64,000 nucleotides of DNA from Thalassotalea fonticola (GCF_032911225.1 NZ_CP136600.1:1240001-1304000), one strand, 5' to 3'. Shown: positions 46,648 to 56,242, counted from the stretch's first letter. The notes: generated by a model not told the origin, from the letters alone. A program made the numbers and translations.

Positions 46648-47624
46648 CCTTTTCTAAACCAAAGAGCTTGCAATGGGATCAGTAAAAACAATAATAAGTA
46701 GCCCGCATCGAACCAAGGCAATGAGTTGTCATCAACATTTTGCAAGGTGTTGTTCAGTGAACGTAATACCATTTCTACATCATCAGAGTTATGAGTAAAA
46801 GGCACCATATTACCATTGCCGGCGTTCGCTAACTCTTCAAGCAAGCTTAAGTCACTCGCGCTTAACCCTGTGCTACTGGCCAAACCGCTATCTGGATTTT
46901 CACCAATCGCCCAGACAACCATTTGATGGGGAGTGCCTGTTAATAAGTTTTTAAAGCCGTTAACTGCTAGTTGGTTGGTTTGATCGGTTAACAGCAAAAT
47001 ACTTGATGGTGCTTTGACTTGCGCCAATAAAGTTTCTGCTGCAGGTAATACGGATTGTGGTACTTTACCACTTGCTGGCATGATGCTGCTATCTAAGACA
47101 TCGAGAAAATGACGTATCATTTCTTTGTCTTGAGTAATTGGCATAGCAACATGAGCAGAGCCTGCAAAAGCAATTAGAGCTGTTTTTGCGTCTCCTCGCT
47201 TTTGTAATACCTCATTAACTTTTTGCTTGGCACGAAGTAGTCTTGACGGTTGCACATCGCTAGAGTTCATACTCGCTGAAACATCTAAGCCAATAATCAG
47301 CACCGATTCATCAGTAAAAAATGGCGTAGGTTGTTGTTGCCATGTTGGTCCTGCCATGACGAGCGTGATGAGCACAGCAAACAGCATAAATAATTTTTTG
47401 GGAGTGAGCCGCCTTTTTTGTTGTTCTTTGATGGCTAAGTGGTAAATCATGGTATCTGACATGTGATCTTGCCATTGCGACAATGAATCTTCACTCTTGA
47501 CCACAAAGCGCATAAATAAATACAGAGGAATGATGGCCAGTAGCCACCAGGGGCGTATAAAATGAAAATCGGCCAATTGATGCAAGGCTAGGTTATCAAT
47601 AACATTAAGCAATAAATCAGGCAC
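46629..47624 (-). CDS. batB: BatB-like von Willebrand factor A membrane protein
   Basis: The 331-residue protein starts at a GTG (47624) preceded by AGGTG, overlapping the BatA stop by eight bases. Two N-terminal helices (WWLLAIIPLYLFM; LFMLFAVLITLVMAG) precede a VWA domain with the metal site DVSASMN (114-120). A C-terminal helix follows (GYLLLFLLIPLQALWF). VWA domains bind partner proteins through a Mg-dependent site; here the partners are probably BatA/BatD. Confidence 0.88.
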   Translation of the reverse strand: MPDLLLNVIDNLALHQLADFHFIRPWWLLAIIPLYLFMRFVVKSEDSLSQWQDHMSDTMIYHLAIKEQQKRRLTPKKLFMLFAVLITLVMAGPTWQQQPTPFFTDESVLIIGLDVSASMNSSDVQPSRLLRAKQKVNEVLQKRGDAKTALIAFAGSAHVAMPITQDKEMIRHFLDVLDSSIMPASGKVPQSVLPAAETLLAQVKAPSSILLLTDQTNQLAVNGFKNLLTGTPHQMVVWAIGENPDSGLASSTGLSASDLSLLEELANAGNGNMVPFTHNSDDVEMVLRSLNNTLQNVDDNSLPWFDAGYLLLFLLIPLQALWFRKGWTMQW

Positions 47625-48663
47625 GGTTCACCTCACCCACATTATCTGCTGCTTCATTTGATGGCTCTGACAACAATAGAGCCTGTTTTCTCATAAGCAA
47701 TTTAGCCATTAAAAATATAATGGCAATAAGTAGGTTTGTGACAAAATAAATACCAATTGTCCAGTGATGCAGGCTGGTTCTTGGACGATATGAGGTTGTT
47801 TCATAAAGCTCTTGTTCTAGTTCATCAATTGTATCGTATGCTTGGCTTAACTCTGCTTTGTTGAGTGCTTGGAAGTTTTTTCCGCCAGTAACACTGGCGA
47901 CATTTTCAAGGGTTTTAATATCCATTTTATAGTCGCCTTCACTAGCAGGATCACCAACGGCGATGGTGTAAATCTTGATTTCATTTTGGGCTGCTATTTC
48001 AGCTGCTTTGATTGGCGGCATAGCTGAGCCTGTATCCTCACCATCGGTAAGTAGAATAAGTACCCGTTGTTTCTTACTGTCTTGTTTAAAAATATTAATA
48101 GCTAAACCAATTGCATCACCAAATGTTGTTTTGAATCCCGCATAGCCTAATTTAGTTTGGTTGAGTAATTGCTGCCAAGTCGTAATATCTTCTGTAAATG
48201 GAGCCTGTAAATAAGGAGCATCAGCAAAAAGGATTAAGCCTAATCGATCATGTTGACGTCGACTAGCAAACTCATTTAATACATTCTTGGCCGCTTCTAA
48301 ACGGCTAATTTTATTCCCCGCTTGATCAGTAAAATCTTGTTCAGACATAGAACCTGATAAATCCAGGGCAAACATGACTTCTCGAGCTGATTTTTTCTGC
48401 TCTACAGGGTCACCAACCCATTCAGGTTTGGCAACAGCTACCACTAAAGCAACCCAGCCAATAACCAACAAAACACGCTGTAAGATGCGGCGATTAAGTT
48501 GCACTGCACCTTGCTTAGGTTGCTCTCCTGATACTGCAGCTAGTCGCTGAAAATAAGGCACTTGAACCGAGTCTTTTTGCTCTTTATACGTTGGGAACAA
48601 CCAATAAACAAGCAGAGGCAACCCAATCAGGCAAAGCAACCAAGGGTGGGCGAGTTCAATCAT
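47617..48663 (-). CDS. batA: BatA-like von Willebrand factor A membrane protein
   Basis: The ATG at 48663 is chosen because AGGGGGA lies four bases upstream and it forms an ATGA overlap with the DUF4381 stop. It gives 348 residues. Helices lie at about 8-23 and 63-79, the VWA metal site DLSGSMS at 101-107, and a C-terminal helix at about 308-328. Further VWA motifs are RLGLILFADAPYLQAPFT and ILLTDGEDTGS. It is the first VWA gene of the set. Confidence 0.9.
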   Translation of the reverse strand: MIELAHPWLLCLIGLPLLVYWLFPTYKEQKDSVQVPYFQRLAAVSGEQPKQGAVQLNRRILQRVLLVIGWVALVVAVAKPEWVGDPVEQKKSAREVMFALDLSGSMSEQDFTDQAGNKISRLEAAKNVLNEFASRRQHDRLGLILFADAPYLQAPFTEDITTWQQLLNQTKLGYAGFKTTFGDAIGLAINIFKQDSKKQRVLILLTDGEDTGSAMPPIKAAEIAAQNEIKIYTIAVGDPASEGDYKMDIKTLENVASVTGGKNFQALNKAELSQAYDTIDELEQELYETTSYRPRTSLHHWTIGIYFVTNLLIAIIFLMAKLLMRKQALLLSEPSNEAADNVGEVNRA

Positions 48664-49166
48664 GATTCCCCCTGATGATATTTTATCCAATGACTTATTT
48701 GTTGTTTAAGTTTATTAAACTGCTCGGTTGTTAACACCGGTGCGGGGCTATAAGATAAGTGGTTAAGCAATCCTGCGATTGGTGTTTTAGAAAACTCTGA
48801 TTTTGGACATTCTTGATCTAGCCAAGTTTCAAAAGCCAAACCAGTAAGGTCAGCGACACTTTCTCTTTTATATCCATAAACAGCGGTTTTTTTGAGTAAA
48901 ATTGGCAACTTTTGAATATCTTCAGTGCTTTGTGTTAGTAGCCCTAATTGTTGGTTAGCCCAGCGCCTGTAGGCATTGTCCATGAAATGTTTGAATACAA
49001 GGTAAAAGCGATAAAAGATAAATAATACAAAAAGAAACAGTAATATTTGCCAGCCGAGTGTTTCAGGCCACCAGCTAATGTTATCAGGGGGAGATACTTC
49101 TAGAAACTCTTCAAGCATGGGGTTGCCATTTTTTGGAGTAAACGAGCTATTTTCTTGCATTTGCAT
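48660..49166 (-). CDS. DUF4381 membrane protein of the Bat operon
   Basis: The protein has 168 residues. A hydrophobic helix near 42-62 (GWQILLFLFVLFIFYRFYL) is preceded by PPDNISWWPETLGW, characteristic of DUF4381. The rest is cytoplasmic and helical (LPILLKKTAVYGY, FETWLDQ). The family is found almost only between the DUF58 and BatA genes. Its stop overlaps the BatA start by four bases. Confidence 0.85.
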   Translation of the reverse strand: MQMQENSSFTPKNGNPMLEEFLEVSPPDNISWWPETLGWQILLFLFVLFIFYRFYLVFKHFMDNAYRRWANQQLGLLTQSTEDIQKLPILLKKTAVYGYKRESVADLTGLAFETWLDQECPKSEFSKTPIAGLLNHLSYSPAPVLTTEQFNKLKQQISHWIKYHQGES

Positions 49167-49189
49167 AATTCAAATTATTCCTACTACCA

Positions 49190-50140
49190 TTAACCAATCA
49201 CTAAACCTAACGCCTTCCTAAGCTGCTTTTCAGTAGGAAGTAAAGTATTGAAAGGTAGAAGCGGTATTCGGTATTTACGTGCAGTTACTCTAAAGTTATC
49301 AATTGCCTGCCTAACATCCTGTTGGAAAGCTTGTTTCAATTGTGCTTTGTCTGAGGAAACTTCTATTTGCATAGCACCGTCACTGACTACCATTTGCTTC
49401 ATGCTAGCTAATTGGTGTTCTAGTGGGTCAGTAACATGACAGCAAATAATATCGTTGTGTTGGCTAATGGTTTTAACTAACTCTGCACATTTATCATTCC
49501 ACCCCATGCCGTCACTTATAAAAATAACTAAAGCATCGTGACCAACAATTCTCAACGTTTGTTCAAACATGTTTTCTAATGACAAACTGATGTTGGTATT
49601 GGCCACACCACTGCTTAATGCTCGGTTTTGCTTACAAATCTCAGCTAAAAACTGCAACACATGATGCTTACTGCGTTTGGGAAGAATGGTCAGGCTGTTT
49701 TCGCTATTAAAGACAATACCACCGACTCGATCTGTAGCTTCTAGCGTACGCCAAGCTGCCAGAGCAGCGATTTCAGCGGCGATAACTGATTTGGTTTTGC
49801 CCTTGCTACCAAAGAACATAGATTGGCGTTGATCGACCAACAAAAACACGTTGCGTTCGCGCTCCTCTGTATACACTTTTACGTGTGGTTTGCCAGTTCG
49901 CATAGTGACTTTCCAGTCCATGGTGCGTATATCGTCGCCCAACTGGTACTGGCGCATCTCTTCAAAGTTTAGACCGCGACCTCTCAGTTTAGATACATTC
50001 TTACCTGCCAAAATACTATTAATTGGTTGCTTGGGGCTGAATGAAAAGCCACGTGCTTTAAATTGTAGGCGTGTAAGCACATCTAAATTGGTATAGATAT
50101 TAAGATCAATTTCTTCTACTTTTTCTGGTGTAGTCGCCAT
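49190..50140 (-). CDS. DUF58 protein (VWA-like) of the MoxR/Bat operon
   Basis: The 316-residue protein shows the family hallmark GRGLNFEEMRQYQLGDDIRTMDWKVT split across residues 53-80, then HVKVYTEERERNVFLLVDQRQSM, which replaces the VWA metal site with DQRQSM. A C-terminal ISDGMGWND completes the fold. DUF58 proteins accompany MoxR ATPases and are thought to act as partners in protein maturation. It lies 48 bases after MoxR and 23 bases before DUF4381. Confidence 0.9.
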   Translation of the reverse strand: MATTPEKVEEIDLNIYTNLDVLTRLQFKARGFSFSPKQPINSILAGKNVSKLRGRGLNFEEMRQYQLGDDIRTMDWKVTMRTGKPHVKVYTEERERNVFLLVDQRQSMFFGSKGKTKSVIAAEIAALAAWRTLEATDRVGGIVFNSENSLTILPKRSKHHVLQFLAEICKQNRALSSGVANTNISLSLENMFEQTLRIVGHDALVIFISDGMGWNDKCAELVKTISQHNDIICCHVTDPLEHQLASMKQMVVSDGAMQIEVSSDKAQLKQAFQQDVRQAIDNFRVTARKYRIPLLPFNTLLPTEKQLRKALGLVIG

Positions 50141-50188
50141 GTGTAGAGTCTCTCAGGTCATCATAAATAAGCAATTAAACCTTGCAGG

Positions 50189-51157
50189 TTAAGCCACTGC
50201 AACTTGCTTTAATATTTCATCAATTACTTGGTCGGGCGTAATGCCTTCAGCAAGAGCATCATAGCTCAGCATTAATCGGTGGCGTAACACAGCATGAACA
50301 ACTTGACGAATATCATCAGGATCAACAAAGTCTTTACCATTTAACCAAGCCATTGCACGTGCGCTTTTATCTAATGCCAAGCTTGCACGTGGACTCGAAC
50401 CGACTCGTATCCATTTTGATAACGGTGAATCAGGGTATATCTGTGGCTCACGTGTTGAAATAACAACAGACACCATGTAATCAAGTACAGCATCACCGCA
50501 GTAAATATCTTGGACTTGTTCTCTAGCATCAAAAATACACTGTGGATCAATCGGTTCAAATGATTCTTGGGTTGGTTTTTCTTCCCCACGAACTAATTTA
50601 ATAATTTGGGCTTCAGCCGCTTTATCAGGATAATCCAAGTTGATCTTCATGAGAAAACGATCCATTTGTGCTTCTGGTAGTGGATAGGTTCCTTCTTGCT
50701 CCACTGGGTTTTGAGTTGCTAAGACCATAAATAGTTCGGGCAATTTATGAGTTTTACCAGCAACGGTAATTTGCCTTTCTTCCATAGCTTCTAACAGAGC
50801 AGCTTGTACTTTCGCTGGTGAGCGATTAATTTCATCGGCCAGCAGCAAGTTGTTAAATACTGGCCCCGGTTGGAACGTTAACGTGGGTTTGCCATCTACT
50901 TCTTGATAAACCTCTGTTCCCGTTACATCTGAAGGTAATAAATCAGGGGTAAACTGGACACGACCTAGGTCAACCGACAAGGCTTTAGCGAGAGCTTTGA
51001 TCGAGCGAGTTTTGGCTGTTCCGGGAAGGCCTTCTAGCAGAACATTACCATTTGTTAAAAGCGAAATTAATAAGGTTTTAACCATATGTTTTTGACCAAT
51101 AACAGATTTTTCCATTTGGCCTTGTAACTGCTTGATTATATTTAAGGTGTCACTCAT
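50189..51157 (-). CDS. MoxR-family AAA ATPase
   Basis: The 322-residue protein starts at an ATG six bases after AGGA. Walker A is GLPGTAKT (43-50), Walker B LLLADEIN (104-111), the sensor motif ATQNPVEQEGTYPLPEAQ-type loop lies near 150-167, and a C-terminal lid domain completes it. MoxR ATPases work as chaperones that assemble or activate protein complexes, with VWA proteins as substrate adaptors. It is the first gene of the seven-gene operon running to 44601. Confidence 0.93.
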   Translation of the reverse strand: MSDTLNIIKQLQGQMEKSVIGQKHMVKTLLISLLTNGNVLLEGLPGTAKTRSIKALAKALSVDLGRVQFTPDLLPSDVTGTEVYQEVDGKPTLTFQPGPVFNNLLLADEINRSPAKVQAALLEAMEERQITVAGKTHKLPELFMVLATQNPVEQEGTYPLPEAQMDRFLMKINLDYPDKAAEAQIIKLVRGEEKPTQESFEPIDPQCIFDAREQVQDIYCGDAVLDYMVSVVISTREPQIYPDSPLSKWIRVGSSPRASLALDKSARAMAWLNGKDFVDPDDIRQVVHAVLRHRLMLSYDALAEGITPDQVIDEILKQVAVA

Positions 51158-51222
51158 TAGTATTCCTAAAAGAATCAGATTTTTGTCATTAACATTAAAC
51201 TTTCTGAGGGTTTAAAAGACTC

Positions 51223-51249
51223 AAAAAACCAACCAAGAAGGTTGGTTTT
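51223..51249 (-). terminator. Rho-independent terminator of 51267-52289
   Basis: The arms AAAACCAACC and GGTTGGTTTT (51225-51234 and 51240-51249) pair perfectly around a five-base loop, followed on the minus strand by a T run. It separates the DUF1254 gene from the MoxR operon. Confidence 0.88.
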
Positions 51250-51266
51250 CTACTGATAGGCAACTA

Positions 51267-52289
51267 TCACTTTTGAGCTTTTACAGCTGCTATGATTGGG
51301 TCTTCAGGTGAATCCATGACTTTTTGGTTCACACCATAGTGGCGTGAGGTAAAGGTGAAATCATTTCCTTTGGTGTCAATGTTATTTTTTGCATTGTCAC
51401 CACAGTTAAATGAAATGGTAATAGTCCCGTCATTATTTTTCTCCCACCTATGAGAGTTAACATTGTTAACCCCTTCCATTAAGTACTTGCTGCTATCATA
51501 AGCGGTAATTGAAGTGAAAAACTTGTTTTTAGGATCTTCAAAGGTTGATGTATAACAAATACTTGCTTTCATTTTTGGGCTGTTTGCATATTTATTACCG
51601 ACCATGGCTTCTGGACTTGCCCCCCCCCAACCAGCAGCATTTTCTAAGTTCCACTGGTGAAGATCTGTGACCTTATCTGAAGTACGTGGAAAGGTATAAG
51701 TAAACTTACTCATATTATTTACCTCTTGCGTGTATTTTTTTACCCACGCCTCTACTTCTTCGTAATTGTAAGGTTGAACTTGGTAGTTGACAGCAAAGTT
51801 AAACTGGCTAACATCCACTTTTTCTAATTGTGCACGCGCATTTTCAATACCTTTTTCGGTGCCTGAGCGGTAAATGAAGAAAGAGTAGCCTGACTCAACT
51901 GGTAAACTATAGTTACCATCTTCAACAACATAGTGCTGACCATGACCACGCTCAGTTATTACTTGCACAGCCATATAGTTATTTGTTTCTGGAATGTTAA
52001 AGGTTACTTTACCATCTACAGCTTTCACAATTGCAATACCGTAAAGAGTATCATCGTTCATTTGCACGGTTGGTGCATCCTTTCCGCGAGGCGGTAAGCC
52101 TTTCATTTTTGCAAATTGTTTGTTTGCACCTAGCGCAGTCCAATTACGAAAGTTACGAGAAGTCTCAGCATGAGTGAAGTTTTCTTCATTTACAGTTAAT
52201 GATTTAGCCGTCTCTGAGCTCGCGATTGGCGCGTATGTTGTAAAAATTGCCGTGATTGATAATGCAATAATGGAAGTCTTAAAATTCAT
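51267..52289 (-). CDS. DUF1254/DUF1214 secreted protein, short form
   Basis: The protein has 340 residues with a signal peptide ending near IASSE. Signatures are MNDDTLYGIAIVKAVDG, NAAGWGGASPE, FFTSITAYDSSKYLM and NNDGTITISFNCG. It is close to 56243-57307 in length and motif order. It is divergent from the LysR regulator 52574-53512 across 284 bases and is that regulator's likely target. Function is not established for the family. Confidence 0.83.
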   Translation of the reverse strand: MNFKTSIIALSITAIFTTYAPIASSETAKSLTVNEENFTHAETSRNFRNWTALGANKQFAKMKGLPPRGKDAPTVQMNDDTLYGIAIVKAVDGKVTFNIPETNNYMAVQVITERGHGQHYVVEDGNYSLPVESGYSFFIYRSGTEKGIENARAQLEKVDVSQFNFAVNYQVQPYNYEEVEAWVKKYTQEVNNMSKFTYTFPRTSDKVTDLHQWNLENAAGWGGASPEAMVGNKYANSPKMKASICYTSTFEDPKNKFFTSITAYDSSKYLMEGVNNVNSHRWEKNNDGTITISFNCGDNAKNNIDTKGNDFTFTSRHYGVNQKVMDSPEDPIIAAVKAQK

Positions 52290-52573
52290 GTTGTTACCTT
52301 TTAAAGCTTAAGTAATTGATATTCATAATAAACTATAGTGTAGTTTGTTAAGAATGCTAATAAAAAATGTCCGTACTGAAATTTAAAGTTAAAACTCCAG
52401 TCAGCGCTAAAAACATCTAAGAGCATAGCCCTTGGTTTTAATTAAACCGTCTATTTATTTCAAATTAGACTGTTCAACATTTGTTCAGATGGGGCTAGTA
52501 TATACATCGTTGTATTATTTGAAAAATGAGTTATTATTATTAACAAATATAACCAAATGGAATAGTAGGTAAA

Positions 52574-53512
52574 GTGGAAAGTGAACAAATACTATCCAGG
52601 ATAGATTTAAATTTGCTTATAGCTTTAAGTGTACTGTTAAAAGAACGTAATGTGAGTCGAGCTGCTGATAAGTTATTTATCAGTCAACCAGCGATGAGCA
52701 AAACATTGCAAAGGCTCAGAGATACATTTGACGATCCAATGTTTTATCGAACTAGCGATGGCATGATGCCTACAGAGAAGGCGCAATATCTTGGTAAACA
52801 ATTGCCCCATATTATTGCCCGATTGGAAAAGCTCGTTAGTTTACCAGATTTTAGTGCTGCTTTATGTGATAAAACCTTTTCTATATCTATTCCGCCATTA
52901 TTAGCTCACGGTTGCATTTTAGATTTATATGAACGGCTTACTATTGATGCTCCCAATGTCAGTATTAGTGAGCATCCTCCAATGTCTAATCCATTTCAGT
53001 TGATGGAGAATGGTGAATTAGATTTTGCGATTTATTCATCTAGTGATGTGCCTGCATTATTTAGTGCAACTTACCTAGGAAATGTAGACTTAAGTATCTA
53101 TGCAGGGCTTCAACACTCGTTAGCCTCAAAAGATAAGGTTACTTTAGAGGATTGCCTACAATATCAATTTGTAAACCTAATTGTGGAGTCACACTCAAAG
53201 GTGGCTTTTTCTCATCCCGTAGAGAGCTTTCTTATCAAAAAAGGAGTAGAGCGTAAAATTAAATTTTCAAGTCACCAATTACAAGTGATACTTGATATAT
53301 TACAAACAACAGATAATTTGCTTATAGCTCCAGAAAAACTTGCTTCAAAAACAAATACTGTTGCTAAATATGTTCCAGTATTTCACTTTGATTTGCCCAA
53401 AAGAGAGCGACTTAAGTTCTATTTAGTCGAGCATAAACGCACACAAGACAGTGCTGCACACGCTTGGTTTAAGAAATTATTAATAGATAATTTATCAAAC
53501 TTTAATCAATAA
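52574..53512 (+). CDS. LysR-family transcription regulator
   Basis: The 312-residue protein starts at a GTG with AGGT five bases upstream. The N-terminal winged helix (about 11-70) shows LLIALSVLLKERNVSRAADKL and SQPAMSKTLQRLR, followed by a substrate-binding-like effector domain. LysR regulators typically control the divergent gene, here the DUF1254 protein 51267-52289. It converges on 53697-55196 with a bidirectional terminator between. Confidence 0.93.
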   Translation: MESEQILSRIDLNLLIALSVLLKERNVSRAADKLFISQPAMSKTLQRLRDTFDDPMFYRTSDGMMPTEKAQYLGKQLPHIIARLEKLVSLPDFSAALCDKTFSISIPPLLAHGCILDLYERLTIDAPNVSISEHPPMSNPFQLMENGELDFAIYSSSDVPALFSATYLGNVDLSIYAGLQHSLASKDKVTLEDCLQYQFVNLIVESHSKVAFSHPVESFLIKKGVERKIKFSSHQLQVILDILQTTDNLLIAPEKLASKTNTVAKYVPVFHFDLPKRERLKFYLVEHKRTQDSAAHAWFKKLLIDNLSNFNQ

Positions 53513-53621
53513 TCTATTTAAGTGGTTAAAGCAGTATGACAGTTCAAAGTTGATAAGGTTGTAAAGAGCAGGGTAAAAATTGAAACACCTTTTAGCTTCC
53601 AATGAAACTACAATCAACTAC

Positions 53622-53659
53622 AAAAAAGTCCAAGGGCTCATGAAGTGACCTTGGACTTT
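53622..53659. terminator. Bidirectional terminator between the LysR gene and 53697-55196
   Basis: The arms AAAGTCCAAGG and CCTTGGACTTT (53625-53635 and 53649-53659) pair perfectly and the inner TCA/TGA can extend the stem. A and T runs flank both sides, so it can stop both converging transcripts. Confidence 0.85.
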
Positions 53660-53696
53660 CATTAAAAACCGTCAACCTATTCCAGGTCGGGGCTGT

Positions 53697-55196
53697 TTAT
53701 TTTACTAAGTGGAAGTCACTTGGTTTCCATGATTTATCAAACCATGTTTCAGTTGGACCATATACTCGGAAAATCACGTTGTAGCCTTTTCCTTCAATTG
53801 TTTGAACCCAGTTACCTTCAGCACCTTTTGGCGCTTTTGGAGCAAAATGAATGGTTATAGTACCGTCAGCATTTTTCTTAACACTTTTGTTAAGGCCGTC
53901 GATCCCAGATGAAACCTGATCAGTTTCAAGCATAGAACGGGTTTGATTATCGTAAACCATAAAAGACCAGAATTTTGTTACAGGTGCATCTGCTGGCAAC
54001 GTCACGGTATAGTATTTTGAACCATCTAATAGATTGTTTTCAACATCGCGAGTTGCTAAGCGGTAATCCGAACCAGCGCCAACCGTTTTAGTGACCATAT
54101 CTGGTGTAATACCGGTTGCCATGAAATGGAACATTGCGCGATCATTGGCATTGACTACCCCATGTTCGTTATCTATAAATAAATGGCCGTTAACTAATGG
54201 CGTAAACCATTTACGATCGTCATAAGTTGTAACAGACTCATCTGGATGGAAATAGTAGCTACGTGCATCAGCAGTCGCTATTTTAGATGCTTCTTCTAAA
54301 ATCCCTTGCATTCTCGTATCAGGCTTAAACGGTTTACCTTTTTCAATGCCTAATCGTTTAGCAAGTGATAACCACTCCTGATCAAATACTGCAGAAGGCT
54401 CGTGTTGTATTAGAGCATTAACTTCGTCGTAGAAGCTCTCATCCATGGCATGTACTGTGTTGTACTGAACACCCGAAAAGTCTACGAAATTAGTACGTTC
54501 TTCTTTACCGTATGAATAAAGCTTCATCGTATCTTTAAGTGTTTGGACGTCAGCCTTCATTGTTTTAGGCGTAGTGATAATACGGAATAACAACCAGTGT
54601 CTGTAGCCTTCAGTTTTTACGTGTATATAGCCTTTAGGTAGTTCGCCTTTGTATGAGCTATGGTAGAAGAAGTATTTACCCCCTTTCCCTTTATCTTGTG
54701 GGTGAGTCACACCAACTCGTGACACGAATTTAAATGCGGCATTATCTACCAGACCTAGAATAGGGCTGCCCACTTCAAGAACAACCGGGCCACCTTTAAC
54801 ATCAACTTCACCTGAAACGTAAGGTGTTGTTGTATTGGCCGTTAACCAAATGCTTTTAGCGTTTAGTAAGCCTTCAGAAATACCTATGGTACGGTTGGGT
54901 TCCATACCTATGCTTACATGGCCTTGTAATAAGCCGTAAATAGATGCTACCGGAATACCAGATAAAAATACGCGAACAGCGTCTGCCGTGTCAACAAAGT
55001 CACGAGCCTTCTCGTGTGTGCTTAAACTTGGCGCGCCATCTGTGTAGTTCATTGCTCCTAAATATTTAGACTCTACTTTATTCGGTGTAATAATAGAATC
55101 TGGAACTTTGGCTTCATAAGTTGCCGCATGAGCCATACTCATAGAGCTAACAGCGAACATTGCAGTAAATAGTACTTTCTTCGGTGATTTAAACAT
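53697..55196 (-). CDS. DUF1254/DUF1214 secreted protein, long form
   Basis: The start is taken as the ATG at 55196, eight bases after AAGGA; an ATG two codons earlier (55202) is too close to the site. That gives 499 residues. A signal peptide ends at SMAHA. The DUF1254 core is altered to ANTTTPYVSGEVDV, with Thr in place of the usual Asp. The C-terminal DUF1214 part shows KFWSFMVYDNQTRSML and NADGTITIHFAP and ends WFDKSWKPSDFHLVK. It parallels 42374-43999 in length and ends. A truncated barrel gene (55348-55515) lies upstream, where an intact one might be expected. Confidence 0.84.
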   Translation of the reverse strand: MFKSPKKVLFTAMFAVSSMSMAHAATYEAKVPDSIITPNKVESKYLGAMNYTDGAPSLSTHEKARDFVDTADAVRVFLSGIPVASIYGLLQGHVSIGMEPNRTIGISEGLLNAKSIWLTANTTTPYVSGEVDVKGGPVVLEVGSPILGLVDNAAFKFVSRVGVTHPQDKGKGGKYFFYHSSYKGELPKGYIHVKTEGYRHWLLFRIITTPKTMKADVQTLKDTMKLYSYGKEERTNFVDFSGVQYNTVHAMDESFYDEVNALIQHEPSAVFDQEWLSLAKRLGIEKGKPFKPDTRMQGILEEASKIATADARSYYFHPDESVTTYDDRKWFTPLVNGHLFIDNEHGVVNANDRAMFHFMATGITPDMVTKTVGAGSDYRLATRDVENNLLDGSKYYTVTLPADAPVTKFWSFMVYDNQTRSMLETDQVSSGIDGLNKSVKKNADGTITIHFAPKAPKGAEGNWVQTIEGKGYNVIFRVYGPTETWFDKSWKPSDFHLVK

Positions 55197-55347
55197 ACTC
55201 ATAATCCTTCTAGGGGTTGGATAATAATTAACTGACGATAATATAGTCATTTGGCCAATTACTATCCAATATCTTTAAATGATTAGCATTATGCACACGG
55301 CGCATATTGAATTATCACTTTAATTAATATCACTTATATTTATTGCG

Positions 55348-55515
55348 CTATCTTTCCTTATATTCAAACTGAATGGGTACCATGAATATGGTGGTTAAAT
55401 GGTTGGCAATTTCCTGAGCTAGCTCAGTTGATTGCTCCTTCTGGTTTGCAATGGTTGGAAAACTGATACCTAAGGATATACTTAGTAATGCTATAATTTG
55501 GAATGTGCATGACAT
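55348..55515 (-). pseudogene. Truncated barrel-protein gene (remnant of the 57443-type family)
   Basis: A frame of 55 codons starts at an ATG with AGGGAG five bases upstream and ends at TAG. It encodes a signal peptide and then ELAQEIANHLTTIFMVPIQF, which lines up with ELAQEIANPLTTMIMVPVQF at the start of 57443-58246. The protein stops after EYKER, where the paralogue continues for some 215 residues. Ribosome site and signal are intact, so it may still be translated as a short exported peptide. Confidence 0.8.
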
Positions 55516-55715
55516 TTTAACTCCCTTTCCTGCTACTTATGTTCACAACGTTTGTTGAAAGCCTGGCTTTCTTTAATAGAACTTACATTTTGTATGTTTT
55601 TTTATTCGCAAGTGTCTAAAAAGTTAAAGCTTTTTATAAATAGAAATATTAGTTCAGGTTACTTTTTTTACCAGTTTTTTGATAAAAAGTTCGTAATTTG
55701 GATAATTGTTTGGCG

Positions 55716-55895
55716 CTAAAGCCAACTAATGAAATGACTATTGAAAAACCTTTGATGATTTTTGGCTGAATAATCAAAATGAAGTTTAAACTGATTGGGT
55801 GCTCGCCCCATATGATTGAAGCCTACCGACTTGGCTGCTTCTTTAACATTGTAATCTTAGTTCAACAAATCCTTCATCGTTTGTAGTCGATGCAG
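55716..55895 (-). pseudogene. AraC-type helix-turn-helix remnant with internal stop
   Basis: On the minus strand the frame reads RLQTMKDLLN, a TAA stop, then DYNVKEAAKSVGFNHMGRA and PNQFKLHFDYSAKN. This is the second half of an AraC DNA-binding domain (compare the usual SVGF.....F...FK..F). No start or sensor domain is visible upstream. It suggests that a regulator of this cluster has been lost. Confidence 0.6.
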
Positions 55896-56242
55896 GATGG
55901 TAAGTGTTTAGTTGAAGTAATATTGAAAAACAAAGTCGATGGCCAACATATCAATATTTTAACTTTCAATAAAGCTTAATCCTGAAAAATATTAAAGCAC
56001 CAGGTTACTATCTATAATGTATTTTAACTTTGATCTTTTAGCGTAGTTTGGCTTCTGATAACAACAATAAAACATATTAAAGATATTGACCAAATTACCC
56101 CTTTTAATATTACTGAATTTAGGTCGGTATGCACATGTTCGGCTCTGAACGTTGCACCTCTTAGATAGGCTTCTAAGTGGACATAAAAGAAGGCCTATAA
56201 AAAGGCCCTCTTTTGTTTTGCTTCAGGTTAGTTAAATAATGG
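55896..56242. other. Degenerate intergenic stretch
   Basis: It contains the terminator 56185-56214 and, on the minus strand, an open stretch ending at 56024 that would encode a membrane segment (WSISLICFIVVI) but lacks a clear start codon and ribosome site. It is probably decayed sequence. Confidence 0.4.
56185..56214 (-). terminator. Terminator of 56243-57307
   Basis: The arms AAAAGAAGGCC and GGCCCTCTTTT (56185-56195 and 56204-56214) pair with one mismatch, followed on the minus strand by T-rich sequence from the stem itself. Confidence 0.75.

Noticed and set aside
56024..56180. Minus-strand open stretch with a membrane-like segment
   Set aside because: No start codon with a ribosome site, and it begins inside the region just after a terminator; noted only as probable decayed sequence.
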